Origin: a virus
IMG/VR virus record: IMGVR_UViG_3300043399_000297
Span: 1 to 64,000 of that record
Reading direction: 5' to 3' (one strand)
Length of the DNA: 64,000 nucleotides
In this document: positions 31,554 to 43,900 of the stretch, in pieces
Position numbering within the stretch: position 1 is the stretch's first letter
Layout of the letters: the number at the start of each line of letters is the position of its first letter
Notes under the pieces: generated by a model
Database searches by the model: none
Seen by the model: only the letters and a program-made list of their open reading frames with translations
Told to the model about the DNA's origin: nothing
Made by a program: the position numbers and the translations under genes

Positions 31554-34500
31554 ATGGCAACAAGTTCAAGACAATCAGCATTGTTCGGTCTCAATGACTG
31601 GAAGACTATTTACCAAACCTTCAACCAAGCAGATTTTCGCAGCTATGACTACGAAACATTACGTAAGTCATTCATTGATTACCTACAAACTTATTATCCT
31701 GAAACGTTTAACGATTATGTAGAATCTAGCGAATTCATTGCACTACTTGATGTTATTGCCTTTATGGGTCAAGGTCTTGCATTTCGCGATGACTTAAATG
31801 CTCGTGAAAATTTCATTGATACTGCTGAGCGTAGAGATAGTGTTATCAAGCTTGCTAATCTTGTTAGCTATACTCCAAAAAGAAACAATGCTGGTCAAGG
31901 TTATTTAAAAATCACCAGCATTCAAACATCACAAAACATCAATGACATTAATGGGTTGAATTTAAGTAATGTTCCTGTATTATGGAATGACCCTGCAAAT
32001 CCAAACTGGCTTGAACAGTTTAATACTATTTTAAATGCAGCAATGGTTAATACTCAAAAGATAGGTAGGCCGGGCAACGTAGCAGACATTGGCGGTGTCA
32101 CTACAAGCGAATATTCAATACAAATTCTCGACGGTGCGGTCCCAATCATACCGTTTACTTCTACTGTCAATAATCAAAATATGAATTTTGAATTGGTTAG
32201 TGTTTCAAGTGTAGACGAAGATTATGTATACGAAATTCCACCTGCTCCAAGTGGCAAGTTTAATTTACTATATAGAAATGACAAGCTAGGATTTGGAAGT
32301 CCCAACACAGGCTTCTTTGTTTACTTCAAGCAGGGAAGTTTGCAAACAAGCGACTTTACACAACAGCAACAAATTAGTAATCTAAATGTTGATATTAATA
32401 TTCAAGGTATTAATGAAACTGATACTTGGTTATATAAAATTAATAGTGATGGTACCAGAACTCAATGGAAGCAAGTAGAAAACGTTTATGCTGATGCTTA
32501 CTTGCAAAATGAAACGAGCTTAAAGCCAATATTCAGCGTCACATCAAGATTTAATGACCAAGTTACATATGTATTTGGTGACGGTGTATTCAGTGAAATG
32601 CCAGTAGGCAACTTTAGAGCTTATGTAAGAGCCGGTAATGCACTGACTTATACTATATATCCAACTGATATGAATGGACTCAGTGTTGCATTCAGCTATG
32701 TTTCACGATTGGGTAGAGTAGAAACACTTACCCTAGGACTAGCACTAACTGAAGTAGTCAATACTGCTCAGGCACGTGAACCAATTAGTGAGATTAAACA
32801 ACGCGCACCAACACGTTATTATACACAGAATCGTATGGTAAATGGTGAAGACTACAATAATTTCCCATATACACTATACAATTCAATTATTAAAAGTAAA
32901 GCTATCAATAGATCAAGTATTGGTGTTAGTAAAAATCTAGATTTACTCGATCCTACTGGAAAATATTCTAGCACTAACAGTTTTGGTAATGACGGAGCAC
33001 TATATCAAAATGAAGATGATGGTTTCTTATCATTAACAATTAACAATACCAGCGATATTATTTCATTCTTTACTGGACAATTAACTAGTGTGTTAGGACT
33101 TAATAGAGCCAACCAATATTACATTCAGCATTATCCCAGGTATACTATTACTGCACCACTACCCAGTGACGACAATAAAGTATATTGGAACACTAGCACT
33201 GTAGATACTGGAGTAGAGTCTGGTTATCTATATACCAAATCGGGAAGTTTAACTATACCGCAAAGCGTAGGAACATTCAGCACTGTCAATTTAAAGTATA
33301 TTACGCCAGGCGCTATTTGCAAGTTTGTTGCTCCTGATGGATTTTACTTTACTCCTGACAATAGATTGAAAGCAGGGATTGCACCTAGCTCAGAATATAC
33401 ATATATTTGGTCCACCGTATTAAATGTTGTAGGGGATGGATCAAATAATGGCAATGGTAATTTTGCTAATGGTTCTGGACCTATTAAAATGAATGGCTAT
33501 ATTCCAAACAACGTAGAATTAACAACAGTGATTCCTGCATTTGGAAACAACATCCCAACTGTGGTAATTCAAGAAGCAATATTGCGAATGGAGTTGAACG
33601 AGAACTTTACCTTAGTATTTGACAATAGTTTGTTAATCAATCAGCAACGTTGGTCTATTAGTACTATAGAAGATACAAATTATTTTGTTAGGTTCACTAG
33701 TTTAGGAAACAATAGATATAGTGTGACGTATAGATCACTTATTTACTATTTCGCAAGTGTTGCAGACACTAGATTTACATTCGCCAAAGATGAATTAGTA
33801 TATGATCCTTTCTCAGGAAAAATCATTCAAGACTTTATTGACTTGTTGCCTATTAATACGCAACCAAACTCTAGCACGGCATTTGGTAGAAACTTAAAAG
33901 TTAATATCTTGGGCCAGACAACCGAAAGCGATGGATATGTCAATGACTTTGAAGTAGAAGTTGCTGCCACTGATGTGAGTAATAGACAACTTATACTGAA
34001 CCCTGATTTCTTTACTGCCGTGACGGGATATGATTATTCTACAAATGCTCAGAATGTAGGAGTATATGTATTCTTCGAAACAGTACAAGATGCAATTAGT
34101 TTAACTAGGCAGTTTGTTATACCTAGTTCTGATGTAATTTATTCATATCAGACTATTACACAGATTGAAGTTAATAAGTATGATTATCCACTTGGTCAAT
34201 TGTTCTATGCGTACGGAGATAATAAGTTTTATAAGACTGTGCAAGACCAGACAGTAGTAACTCCTTACTATATTTTAGTTGAGCAGCCTCAGTATTCAGT
34301 ACAGTCAGGTAGGCAGGGATTAAGTTATCAGTATAAGCATAATGCTAATAATACTAATAGAATTGATCCGGCCACGACCAACATTATTGATTTATACGTA
34401 GTACCATATAGTTATTACACTCAATATGAAAACTACATTAATGATAGCACTAATACTGTTCCTGAACCCAATAAACCTACTCTTTCTGAACTAAGTCAGG

Positions 34501-34934
34501 CATATGGAAAAGTTCAAGATTATAAAATGTTGAGCGATGCTGTAGTCTTAAATAGTGTAGTATTCAAGCCCTTATTTGGTCCTAAAGCAGATACCGCATT
34601 ACAGGCTACAATAAAGGTTATTAAGGATAGTAAAACTAATGCAAGTGATAGCGAGATTCGTAGTGCAGTATTGGCCGCAATGAACAATTATTTCAATATT
34701 AATAATTGGAACTTCGGTGATACTTTCTACTTTAGTGAGCTTGCCGCATATCTACACGCTGAGTGCGGAGACTTAATTAGCAGTGCTGTACTCGTACCAA
34801 ACGACCCCAATAAACGATTCGGAGATTTGTATGAAATCAAATGTATGCCTTATGAAATATTTGTAAACGCAGCAACGGCTAACGATGTTTTAGTTGTACC
34901 CGCATTAACCCCAGCAGAACTACAAATTGCATAA
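31554..34934 (+). CDS. 6: Baseplate wedge protein gp6
   Basis: An 1126-residue protein (T4: 660). The N-terminus is typical of gp6: SYDYETLRKSFIDYLQTYYP, FNDYVESSEFIALLDVIAFM, GQGLAFRDDLNARENFIDTA and VIKLANLVSYTPKRN, and a later block (REPISEIKQRAPTRYYTQNR, residues about 405-425) is also conserved. gp6 forms the continuous ring of the baseplate. The extra 450 residues lie mainly in the second half. It is preceded by gene 25 and a late octamer and followed at once by the giant gene. Confidence 0.92.
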   Translation: MATSSRQSALFGLNDWKTIYQTFNQADFRSYDYETLRKSFIDYLQTYYPETFNDYVESSEFIALLDVIAFMGQGLAFRDDLNARENFIDTAERRDSVIKLANLVSYTPKRNNAGQGYLKITSIQTSQNINDINGLNLSNVPVLWNDPANPNWLEQFNTILNAAMVNTQKIGRPGNVADIGGVTTSEYSIQILDGAVPIIPFTSTVNNQNMNFELVSVSSVDEDYVYEIPPAPSGKFNLLYRNDKLGFGSPNTGFFVYFKQGSLQTSDFTQQQQISNLNVDINIQGINETDTWLYKINSDGTRTQWKQVENVYADAYLQNETSLKPIFSVTSRFNDQVTYVFGDGVFSEMPVGNFRAYVRAGNALTYTIYPTDMNGLSVAFSYVSRLGRVETLTLGLALTEVVNTAQAREPISEIKQRAPTRYYTQNRMVNGEDYNNFPYTLYNSIIKSKAINRSSIGVSKNLDLLDPTGKYSSTNSFGNDGALYQNEDDGFLSLTINNTSDIISFFTGQLTSVLGLNRANQYYIQHYPRYTITAPLPSDDNKVYWNTSTVDTGVESGYLYTKSGSLTIPQSVGTFSTVNLKYITPGAICKFVAPDGFYFTPDNRLKAGIAPSSEYTYIWSTVLNVVGDGSNNGNGNFANGSGPIKMNGYIPNNVELTTVIPAFGNNIPTVVIQEAILRMELNENFTLVFDNSLLINQQRWSISTIEDTNYFVRFTSLGNNRYSVTYRSLIYYFASVADTRFTFAKDELVYDPFSGKIIQDFIDLLPINTQPNSSTAFGRNLKVNILGQTTESDGYVNDFEVEVAATDVSNRQLILNPDFFTAVTGYDYSTNAQNVGVYVFFETVQDAISLTRQFVIPSSDVIYSYQTITQIEVNKYDYPLGQLFYAYGDNKFYKTVQDQTVVTPYYILVEQPQYSVQSGRQGLSYQYKHNANNTNRIDPATTNIIDLYVVPYSYYTQYENYINDSTNTVPEPNKPTLSELSQAYGKVQDYKMLSDAVVLNSVVFKPLFGPKADTALQATIKVIKDSKTNASDSEIRSAVLAAMNNYFNINNWNFGDTFYFSELAAYLHAECGDLISSAVLVPNDPNKRFGDLYEIKCMPYEIFVNAATANDVLVVPALTPAELQIA

Positions 34935-34942
34935 GATAAATA
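34935..34942 (+). promoter_or_regulatory. Late promoter octamer GATAAATA abutting the giant gene
   Basis: It lies directly after the gene 6 stop, with only 6 nt between octamer and ATG and no Shine-Dalgarno sequence. A transcript starting at the T4 distance would begin within a base of the ATG. Confidence 0.6.
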
Positions 34943-34948
34943 TGATAT

Positions 34949-37900
34949 ATGGCTAGAATCAGAACACTAAACTTTTTACCTGAAGTTTTTCAAACCCCAA
35001 CCAACAGCCAATTTTTGGCAGCTACACTTGATCAGATAGTAAGTGAGCCTAATACTGTTAAGCAACAAGGCTATATCGGCAGTAAGTTAGGTTATGGAGT
35101 GAATGCTCTCGACTACTATGTTACTGAACCAACTAAAACCCGAGTTGACTATCAGTTAGATCCAAGCGTTGTTTTCACAAAGCCCAATGAAACTATTGCA
35201 CAAGATTTTATCACATATCCCGGTATACTTGACGCATTAAAATTGCAGGGAAGCATCACTGATGATAACAGTGAGCTTTTCCAAAGTCAATTTTATTCTT
35301 GGGACAGCTTTGTTGATCTGGACAAGTTGGTTAACTATCAAGAATATTATTGGTTGCCAGAAGGTCCACCTAGTGTTTCTGTTTCTCCCGGATTAGTATA
35401 TTCAGTTGAAGAATACATCGTAACAGATTATGACAATCAATATGGAATTAACGAGAAGACAGCACAGAATAGTGGTCCGTTAAATCCAACATTAACGTTA
35501 TTGCGCGGCGGATCATATACCTTTTCTGTTAATCAAAACAGTCAGTTCTTTATTCAAACTTTGCCGGGCACTAGCGGATATAGCCCCATTCAGCCTAACA
35601 TCCCTACACGAGAAGTATATGGAGTAGAAAACAATGGCGCGTCAACAGGATTTGTAACATTTGATGTTCCCTTAAAAGATGCACAAGACGAATATGATTT
35701 CCCGGGTAATAATATAGTAGATTTAATTTGCACTACTCCGTTTAGTCAGGTCAATGGTCAAATACTAGGCACGTTTACTGATCCAGCGACCGGTGTAACA
35801 TATAATGGATTGAGCGACATTGACGGCATTACCGGTATCGATGGTTTACGAATTATGTTCTATAACACCGGTATCTCAAATGAAGTAGGATATATCAATT
35901 CATATTACGGTGAGACTTCATATGACGTAAATGATGATTATTTTACTTCTCCATTGACAGTAGAAATAAGTTCTACCACTAATAGTGGTTCATATCTAAC
36001 TCTTGGAACAGGGTATACCACTGATCAGTTAATCGTTAATCAAACTATTACTTTTGATACTCCTACACTCGGCGGGCTATCACAAAATGTAGTTTATTTT
36101 GTAAAAGAAATATTAAATTCCACAGACTTTACAATCAGTGAATATATTGAAGGCCCTGCTCTCAGCGTAAATGATGATGCTGGAACAATGATTGCTAACA
36201 TTAATCAAGGACAATATCAACAGGGATTTTATAGCACAGTAAATGATAACTTCTATCGCGTACAATTAGTAGGAACTGGCCCGAATCCTACAATTCGTTT
36301 ATTACCAGATGGCACTATCCCCACTAATCAAAAGATAACACCACAATTCGGTGTTACTTATATTAATCGTCCTTTCTATCGCAATGTAAACGGTGTAATT
36401 GGGTTAATTCCTATTATTACTGCACCATTAGATGTGTTATACTATCAAGATGGCACTAACCCAAATAAAGTTGGGGAAATTCGTTTAGTTGACACTAACG
36501 CAGACAATTATATTAATGTCGATACTCAGATTATCGGCAAAGTAAATTATACTAGTCCAAACGGTGTTGCATTTACAAACGGATTAAAGATAATATTTCA
36601 AGGTAATATTTTCCCTAGTAGATATTTAAATCAAGAATATTATGTCGAGGGAGTTGGAACTAGTATTGAATTGGTTCCTGTATTAAGTCTAGAGTGCCCT
36701 GAGAAGTTTACAATTGGAGAATATATTCCCTGGGATATGTTTGGATTTGACGCAGGCCCCTGGGACATTAGTTTAAATATTCCTGTTTTACCTGACTATA
36801 TTACTATTGCAAGAAACAGCATTAACAAAAATGCCTGGTCGCGCAGCAATCGTTGGTTCCATACTGATATCATCACTCAGACGGCAAACTACAATAATAA
36901 TCCAGACATTTTAACTAGGTATGCAACACTAGAGAACAAGGCGAAAAGGCCAATCATAGAGTTCTACCCTAACATCAAATTGTTTGATAGCGGATCTGTT
37001 GGTAAAAACGCAGTTGATTTCTTCGACACACGAACAACAGATGCTTTTAGTGAGGTTGCGGGATTATATAATTATTATCCTGACGTAGAAGTTTATACAA
37101 AAAATACAGCAGTAATTGACAGCACAATAACTAGCCCTGTATCATCAAGCAGTTTGATTGTTGGTAAGACATATGTTATTACCAGTAAGGGCACGACAAA
37201 CTGGAATACGGCTGCCGGGACAACAGGCTTTTATTATGTAGAAGGGCAAATATTTGTTTGTGAGTCTACTAGTGTTGGAACAGGAACAGCTACTGAACTA
37301 GCATATGGGACAACTATTACCATACCCACAGCAGATATTAATGGTACATTCCAAGAAGGAATGTATGTTGCAGATTATAATAATGTACTTCCTGTTAACA
37401 CACAACTCGATAACATACAAATTGTAGGGTCAGATACTATATTAACCGTTTCCTGGGATCAACCTCAAAATGTTGATACTACTACTACGGTTATTGTAGG
37501 ATCAGATAGCACAGTAAATGCATACGCAGTATATCCGGGAGCAAGAATTGTTTTTGCTAATGATAGTGATCTACAAGTAAGAAATAAAATCTATGTTGTA
37601 GATTATGCAACAATTGGAACAAGTTCACAGCCTATTATTGTATTAAGTCCTGCTGAAGATAGTATGCCATTACCTGATGAAATGATTGCAGTTAATAGAG
37701 GGTATAATTATCAAGGTAAAAGTTTTTACTATAATGGTATTATGTGGGATGAAGCGCAATTAAAAATTGATGTTAATCAACCTCCCAAGTTTGATGTGTT
37801 TGATAACAATAATATAAGTTTCGGTGACACTGATGTTTATAATAGCAGCACCTTCAAGGGATCAACATTATTTGCCTATCAGATAGGTGATGGTCCTGAT

Positions 37901-40900
37901 GATAGTATTCTTGGTTTCCCTATCAAGTATAGCTCAGTTGCTACAATCGGTGATATTGAGTTTGACGTTACACTAAACAGTCAAACATTTAATTATGTCA
38001 GAGAATTCAATTCAATTAATCAGCGCATTAATACTGGTTATGTACACGATTATAATAATGACCTAACTTACGATAGATTGATTGGTTGGGAAACTGCTAT
38101 TGCGCCAAGCACTCAATATCAAGTATTTAATTTTGACTATAAGATCACTACACCCAACAATATCTTAAAGATCGATATTCCAATGATTGATCCTATCCCA
38201 TATGGGCAAGTGGGTTGGCCAACTATTCAAGTATATTACAATAACAAATACGTTGATAGTATTAATGGTTCATATACCGTTACAGTCGAGGATAATGTAA
38301 CATTTGTTCAGTTGAACACACCTCCAATTGTAGACACGGTAGTGCAAGTATTATTGTTAAGTAATGAAACTAGCGCAAATAGTTATTATACTATTCCTAT
38401 CAATTTGTCTAACAATCCACTAAACAACGATATCACCGACGTAAAGTTGGGTGATATTCGTATGCAATATATGGATATGTTTATCAACGCTCCTAATACT
38501 ACAGGAGATGTATTCGGTAAGAATAACTATAGAGATTGTGGCGATCTTGTTCCATATGGCACAAAAATAATTCAGAATAGCGCAAGTCTAGTATTACCCG
38601 GCTTATTTTTACGTAAGCAGAATAATAATTTGTTCAATGCATTATTGTACAATAGCAGAGAATATATCAATTATAAGCAATTGTTAGTCGACACCGTTCA
38701 AAATACTGATTATGATAGACGTTATAGTCCCGCGCAAATACTAGATGATGCTGTCGATCAAATCTCAGCAGCAAGAAGCGAGATTAATTCGTTCTTCTGG
38801 TCAGATATGTTACCTAGCAAGACGCCGTTTAGAAGTAACACATATATCTTTAATAGCAACTTAGATACTACTCGTTATCCACTGAGCCACGTGTATAATT
38901 TTGAAAGTGCTAACTATGATGGTGTATTAGTATACATTACTAGAGAAGTAAACAACAATTATGTAACAAAACAGTTGATTCGTAATGTTGATTATACTAT
39001 AGATCAAGAAAGCCCAACAGTTGTAGTAACACTCGACTTAGTGCCGGGAGACTATATTACGGTTAATGAATATAATCAGACATATGGATCATATGTTCCC
39101 AATACTCCAAGTAAATTAGGATTGTACCCATTATACATTCCTGAGGTAATATTGGACAGTGATTATATTACTCCGACTTATTTCATTCTAGGTCACGATG
39201 GCAGCTATACCAAACTCTATGGCGATTATATTCCAGAGTTCGATATACTGACTGATTTTAGAGATCAGGTATTATTAGAATTTGAACAACGAATTTATAA
39301 TAATTGCAAGTTAAGCACCGAAGTACCTATTAGAATCTATGAAGTATTGCCTGGCTTCTTTAGAGAAAGCACTTACACCTATAACGAATATCTAGAGATG
39401 TACTCAAGTAGTTTCTTAAATTGGGTAGGACAAAATAGATTAGATTACAAGACACAATATTTCAATAGAAATAATGAATTCACATATAACTATACGAATT
39501 CAAGCAACAAGTTGAATCGTATGCCAATTCAGCAGGGCAATTTCAGAGGTGTCTACGAGTATTTCTATGATACATCTACTCCTAATTTAACACCTTGGCA
39601 AATGCTTGGCTTTAGTAATATGCCAACTTGGTGGGTTGATAGATATGGTCCCGCTCCATATACTAGTGGCAATGAAATACTTTGGAATGATTTAGAGCAG
39701 GGTTATATCTATAATAACGGCGATGGATATATTGATAGTTTGTTTGCTCGTCCTGGATTATCGAATATAATTCCAGTAGACCAAGATGGTAATTTATTAA
39801 GCCCGTTGTATAGTATTGTTGCTGACTACAACCCAAGTACGTTCCAAAAGGATTGGAAGGTAGGAGATGATGGTCCTGTAGAATTCAGCTATCGTCGTAG
39901 CTCAAGTTATCCATTCGATGTAATTAGAATATTTGCATTGACGCGCCCCGCAGAATTATACAATCTAGGTGTTGACTTGGATAACTACAAGTACAATGAA
40001 GAATTCAATCAATATTTGGTTAACGATAGAAGCCATCTTGTCATAAGTGACATTGAAGTCTATGGTAACGGGACAGCTAAGACAAGCTATATCAATTGGA
40101 TCGTTGATTATCAAAAGCAAGTAGGTGTAGATGCTACAACTGAAATTTCTACATTACTTGACAACTTAGATGTACGATTGGTATACAGATTAGCTGGCTT
40201 CAGCGATAAAACATTATTGCAGTTTTATGTAGAAAAGTCAAGTGCAAACACAACAGACAGTGCATTATTGATTCCTGACGAGAGCTATAGTATATTACTA
40301 TACGACAACCAACCGTTTGAGCAATTAATGTATTCTAGCGTTATTGTTCAGCTTAATAATGACGGCACGTTTAGTATATACGGTAACGCTCAGAACTTTG
40401 CGTATTTCACTACATATAAACCAACTACTAATTCTAAAATAGAAAATTATGAAGTCGGTAACGTTAAAGTAACAGTCAGTGTTGATCACACTACTGAAGA
40501 ACAACTAGTGCCATATGGCACTAAGTTTTATACTGCCCAAGAAGTAGCACAATTCTTGATGAACTATGATGCATATCTACAAGATAAGGGTATGCAGTTT
40601 ACTTCACAGATTTATGGAACAGAAATTAATTTTATATTAATGATTCAAGAGTTCTTATACTGGATTCAGACTGGGTGGGAAAACGGAAGCATTATTACAT
40701 TAAATCCTTCAGCAACAGATATCGTCATTGAGAAAGATGGTAATGTTGTTCAACCATTGACATTGCAACAGCAGAACTTTATATTGAATCAGGATCTATA
40801 TCCTATTCAATTAAACAATCTATGTGTTATACGCGATGAGAACAACTTTAAGGTGCATACTTTAAATCAGGGTGATAGTATGAGCTATGCCCAGTTTAAC

Positions 40901-43900
40901 ATTGGCAACATCGAACAAGCTGTTGTATTCGACAATGTAACATTGTTTAACGATTTGATATATAATACCACAACCGGATTAAGACAGAATAGAATTTATC
41001 TACGAGGTGCAAAGACTGCTGAATGGAATGGCACTATTAATGCCTGGGGCTTTATTTTAAATCAGGACAATATAAAAGAATGGTCAAGATATGTAAAATA
41101 TCCTAAGGGTATTATTGTAAAATATAAGAACAAATATTGGACTGCATTAACTACTGTTGAACCCAATAATCAGTTCGTTGAACAGCAGTGGAAGATTATC
41201 GATTATCAAGATATTCAAAAAGGGTTGTTACCAAACGCAGCTAATCGTGCATATGAAAGCACACTATATTACAACAGTGACAAGGCTAATCTTGAACAGG
41301 ATGCAGATTTATTGAGCTTTAGCTTGATTGGATATCGCCCTAGAGATTATCTAGCTGTCGCAGATTTGACAGACATTACCCAAGTCAATGTATATAAGAA
41401 TTTGATTCGCAATAAGGGAACAAAGAACGCTACATATGCCTTCAAGGGCGCCAATCTTCCCCAGGGAGGAATCGATTACACAGTCTATGAAAATTGGGCA
41501 ATTAAGACAGGTGAATATGGAGGAGTACTTAACGAGAACTTTGTAGAGTTCAAACTAGATCAACCGTCATTGACCGGTAATCCAACTATCGTATCATTAA
41601 CAAATGGCACTCCAACAGTAGGTTCTCAGCAAGAAGTTCCATTGTATGATTTATTCAACTATGGAAGATATGTTACTGATCCCAATGTCTTGAATACATT
41701 AGATACAACTGATAATGATATTTTATATCCGACGGCAGGTTATGTCAACTACAATGATGTTAGAATGAGTTCATTCTATTACGCAGGATTACCTAACAGC
41801 GTAGATAAATCAGGAACATTAATACCTATTAATGATTTCTATGTAAGAGATTATGTTTGGTTAGCTAATTATAAAGAAACTTGGCAGGTATATACTTGGA
41901 AACCGATTGGACAAGTGTTACAAGTAAGGGGCAATTTAAATGGTACTACTGTAGTTACCTTTGCAGAACCGCACAATCTAAAGAAACTAGATTCACTGTC
42001 TATAATTAATTTCGCTAATAACGTTAACGGTTACTATATTATCACTGAGGTAATAAATCTATATGAAGTAGAAATCAATCTGTCTATACCCAATAGAACT
42101 ATTAATGCACAGATACAGGGTACTGGAATTGGTTTAACCTTCACTTCGCAAAGAGTCACTAAGCCCGGCGACATTAGTAATCTAGACTTAACACAAAGTG
42201 AATTCAGCAAAAACACTGTTTGGGTTGATGAGAATACTGATGGTAACTGGGCAGTATATCGCAAGGGATTAAACTATAATTTAAATGCAAGCATCACAAA
42301 AGAGTCAAGTAGTAACTTCGGCTCAAGTGTTGCTTTCACTAACGTAGGTGATTATCTAATAGGTGATAGTAATCTTGGTGAAGTATATAGATATTCTATT
42401 AATAATGATGGGACATACCAGGTAACAGAAACATTATCTGGTGACACAAGCTTTGGTTCATCAATTGTTTATGCAACAAGTAAACCAATATATGCAATTA
42501 CTGAACCGACTAGTGCAAACCCCAAAGTACAGATTTATGTAATTAATACTAATACCGCACTGACAGACGATTATCTACTAGTTCAAACAATAGATGCACC
42601 AATTAGTATTACTGATTGGGGAAGCAGCGTTGCAATCAGTAACGATGGTAACTATCTGTTCATTAGAGATGTTGGTAATACACAGTTCTATGTCTATGCA
42701 AGACAACATCTTCCATTAAATGCGGGATATTTCGTATCCGGCGAAACATATGAGATTACTGAGCTTGGTGATACAGACTTTACTGCGATCGGCGCAATTG
42801 AAAATAAAGTTGGCATAATATTTGTTGCAACTGGCATAGGAACTGGTACTGGTTCTGCTACCCAGATATCCTATAAGTATGCTAATGTCATTGACGGTTC
42901 GTCAATTTATAATATTGGTGATAATTTTGGATTCGATATCTCAACAAATGATGACGCTAGTTCTGTTGTTATAACTGCACCTAATTTTGATCAAGTCAGT
43001 GGTGTTACTGATTGGGGCAGTGCAACTGTTTACCAAAAGACACAGCAAACATTCGAAGCACAATTTACGTCAAATGAGAATACGCCCCAATTCTTTGATT
43101 TGATTTGGTCCCCAAATAGTATTAATAAAACAGTGCTGTCTACTAATAGTGCAGGTAATATAATTACACTCAACAATACAAGCGCATTAACTGTTAATGA
43201 TCCTATTATCTTCTATGGTGGAGGATTAGAGGGAACAAATATCAACGGTTATAAAGTATATTATATCAATAGCATAAGCGGAAGTAATATCACTATTAAA
43301 ACATCAAGAAGTTCTACTACGCCGGTGACTTTAGCTACTGAGGTAACAGTTAATGCAGATGCTGCTATTACTAATGTTCCATTGTTTGTTTATAGAAATG
43401 GCACATTAGTTGATGACAGTAACTATGGTGTTATTAATAGTCAATTAGTATATACTACAGTATTAAACGCCGGCGACATTATTAATGTTCAGGGTAGCCA
43501 GTATAATGATGTACAAACATTTAATTCATCAAGAGACGATAGAATTAACATTCAGTTTGGTTATAGCGTTGATAATGCATTGAAGGGTTCAGAAATCTTA
43601 ATCGGTTCTCCTTATGAAATCAATGACGAAAATCAAGAGGGACAAGTTTATAGATATACTAACCTAGGCGCTAAGATTGGTATTATTATTGCAGAAAACG
43701 AATGCAATATTACAAGTGACTGTGCATTTTTATTAAATGGATATAGTGTTTATGCTACAGCAGGTGATACTGCTGTTGACGTAGCAAACAATATTAATAC
43801 TAGCAAAATACCTAATGTTCAGGCATCTTCAGTTAACAACAAATTGATGATTGAAATCTTAAATGAAAATATGTCTATCGTTAATAGTAAGTTGCAAATT

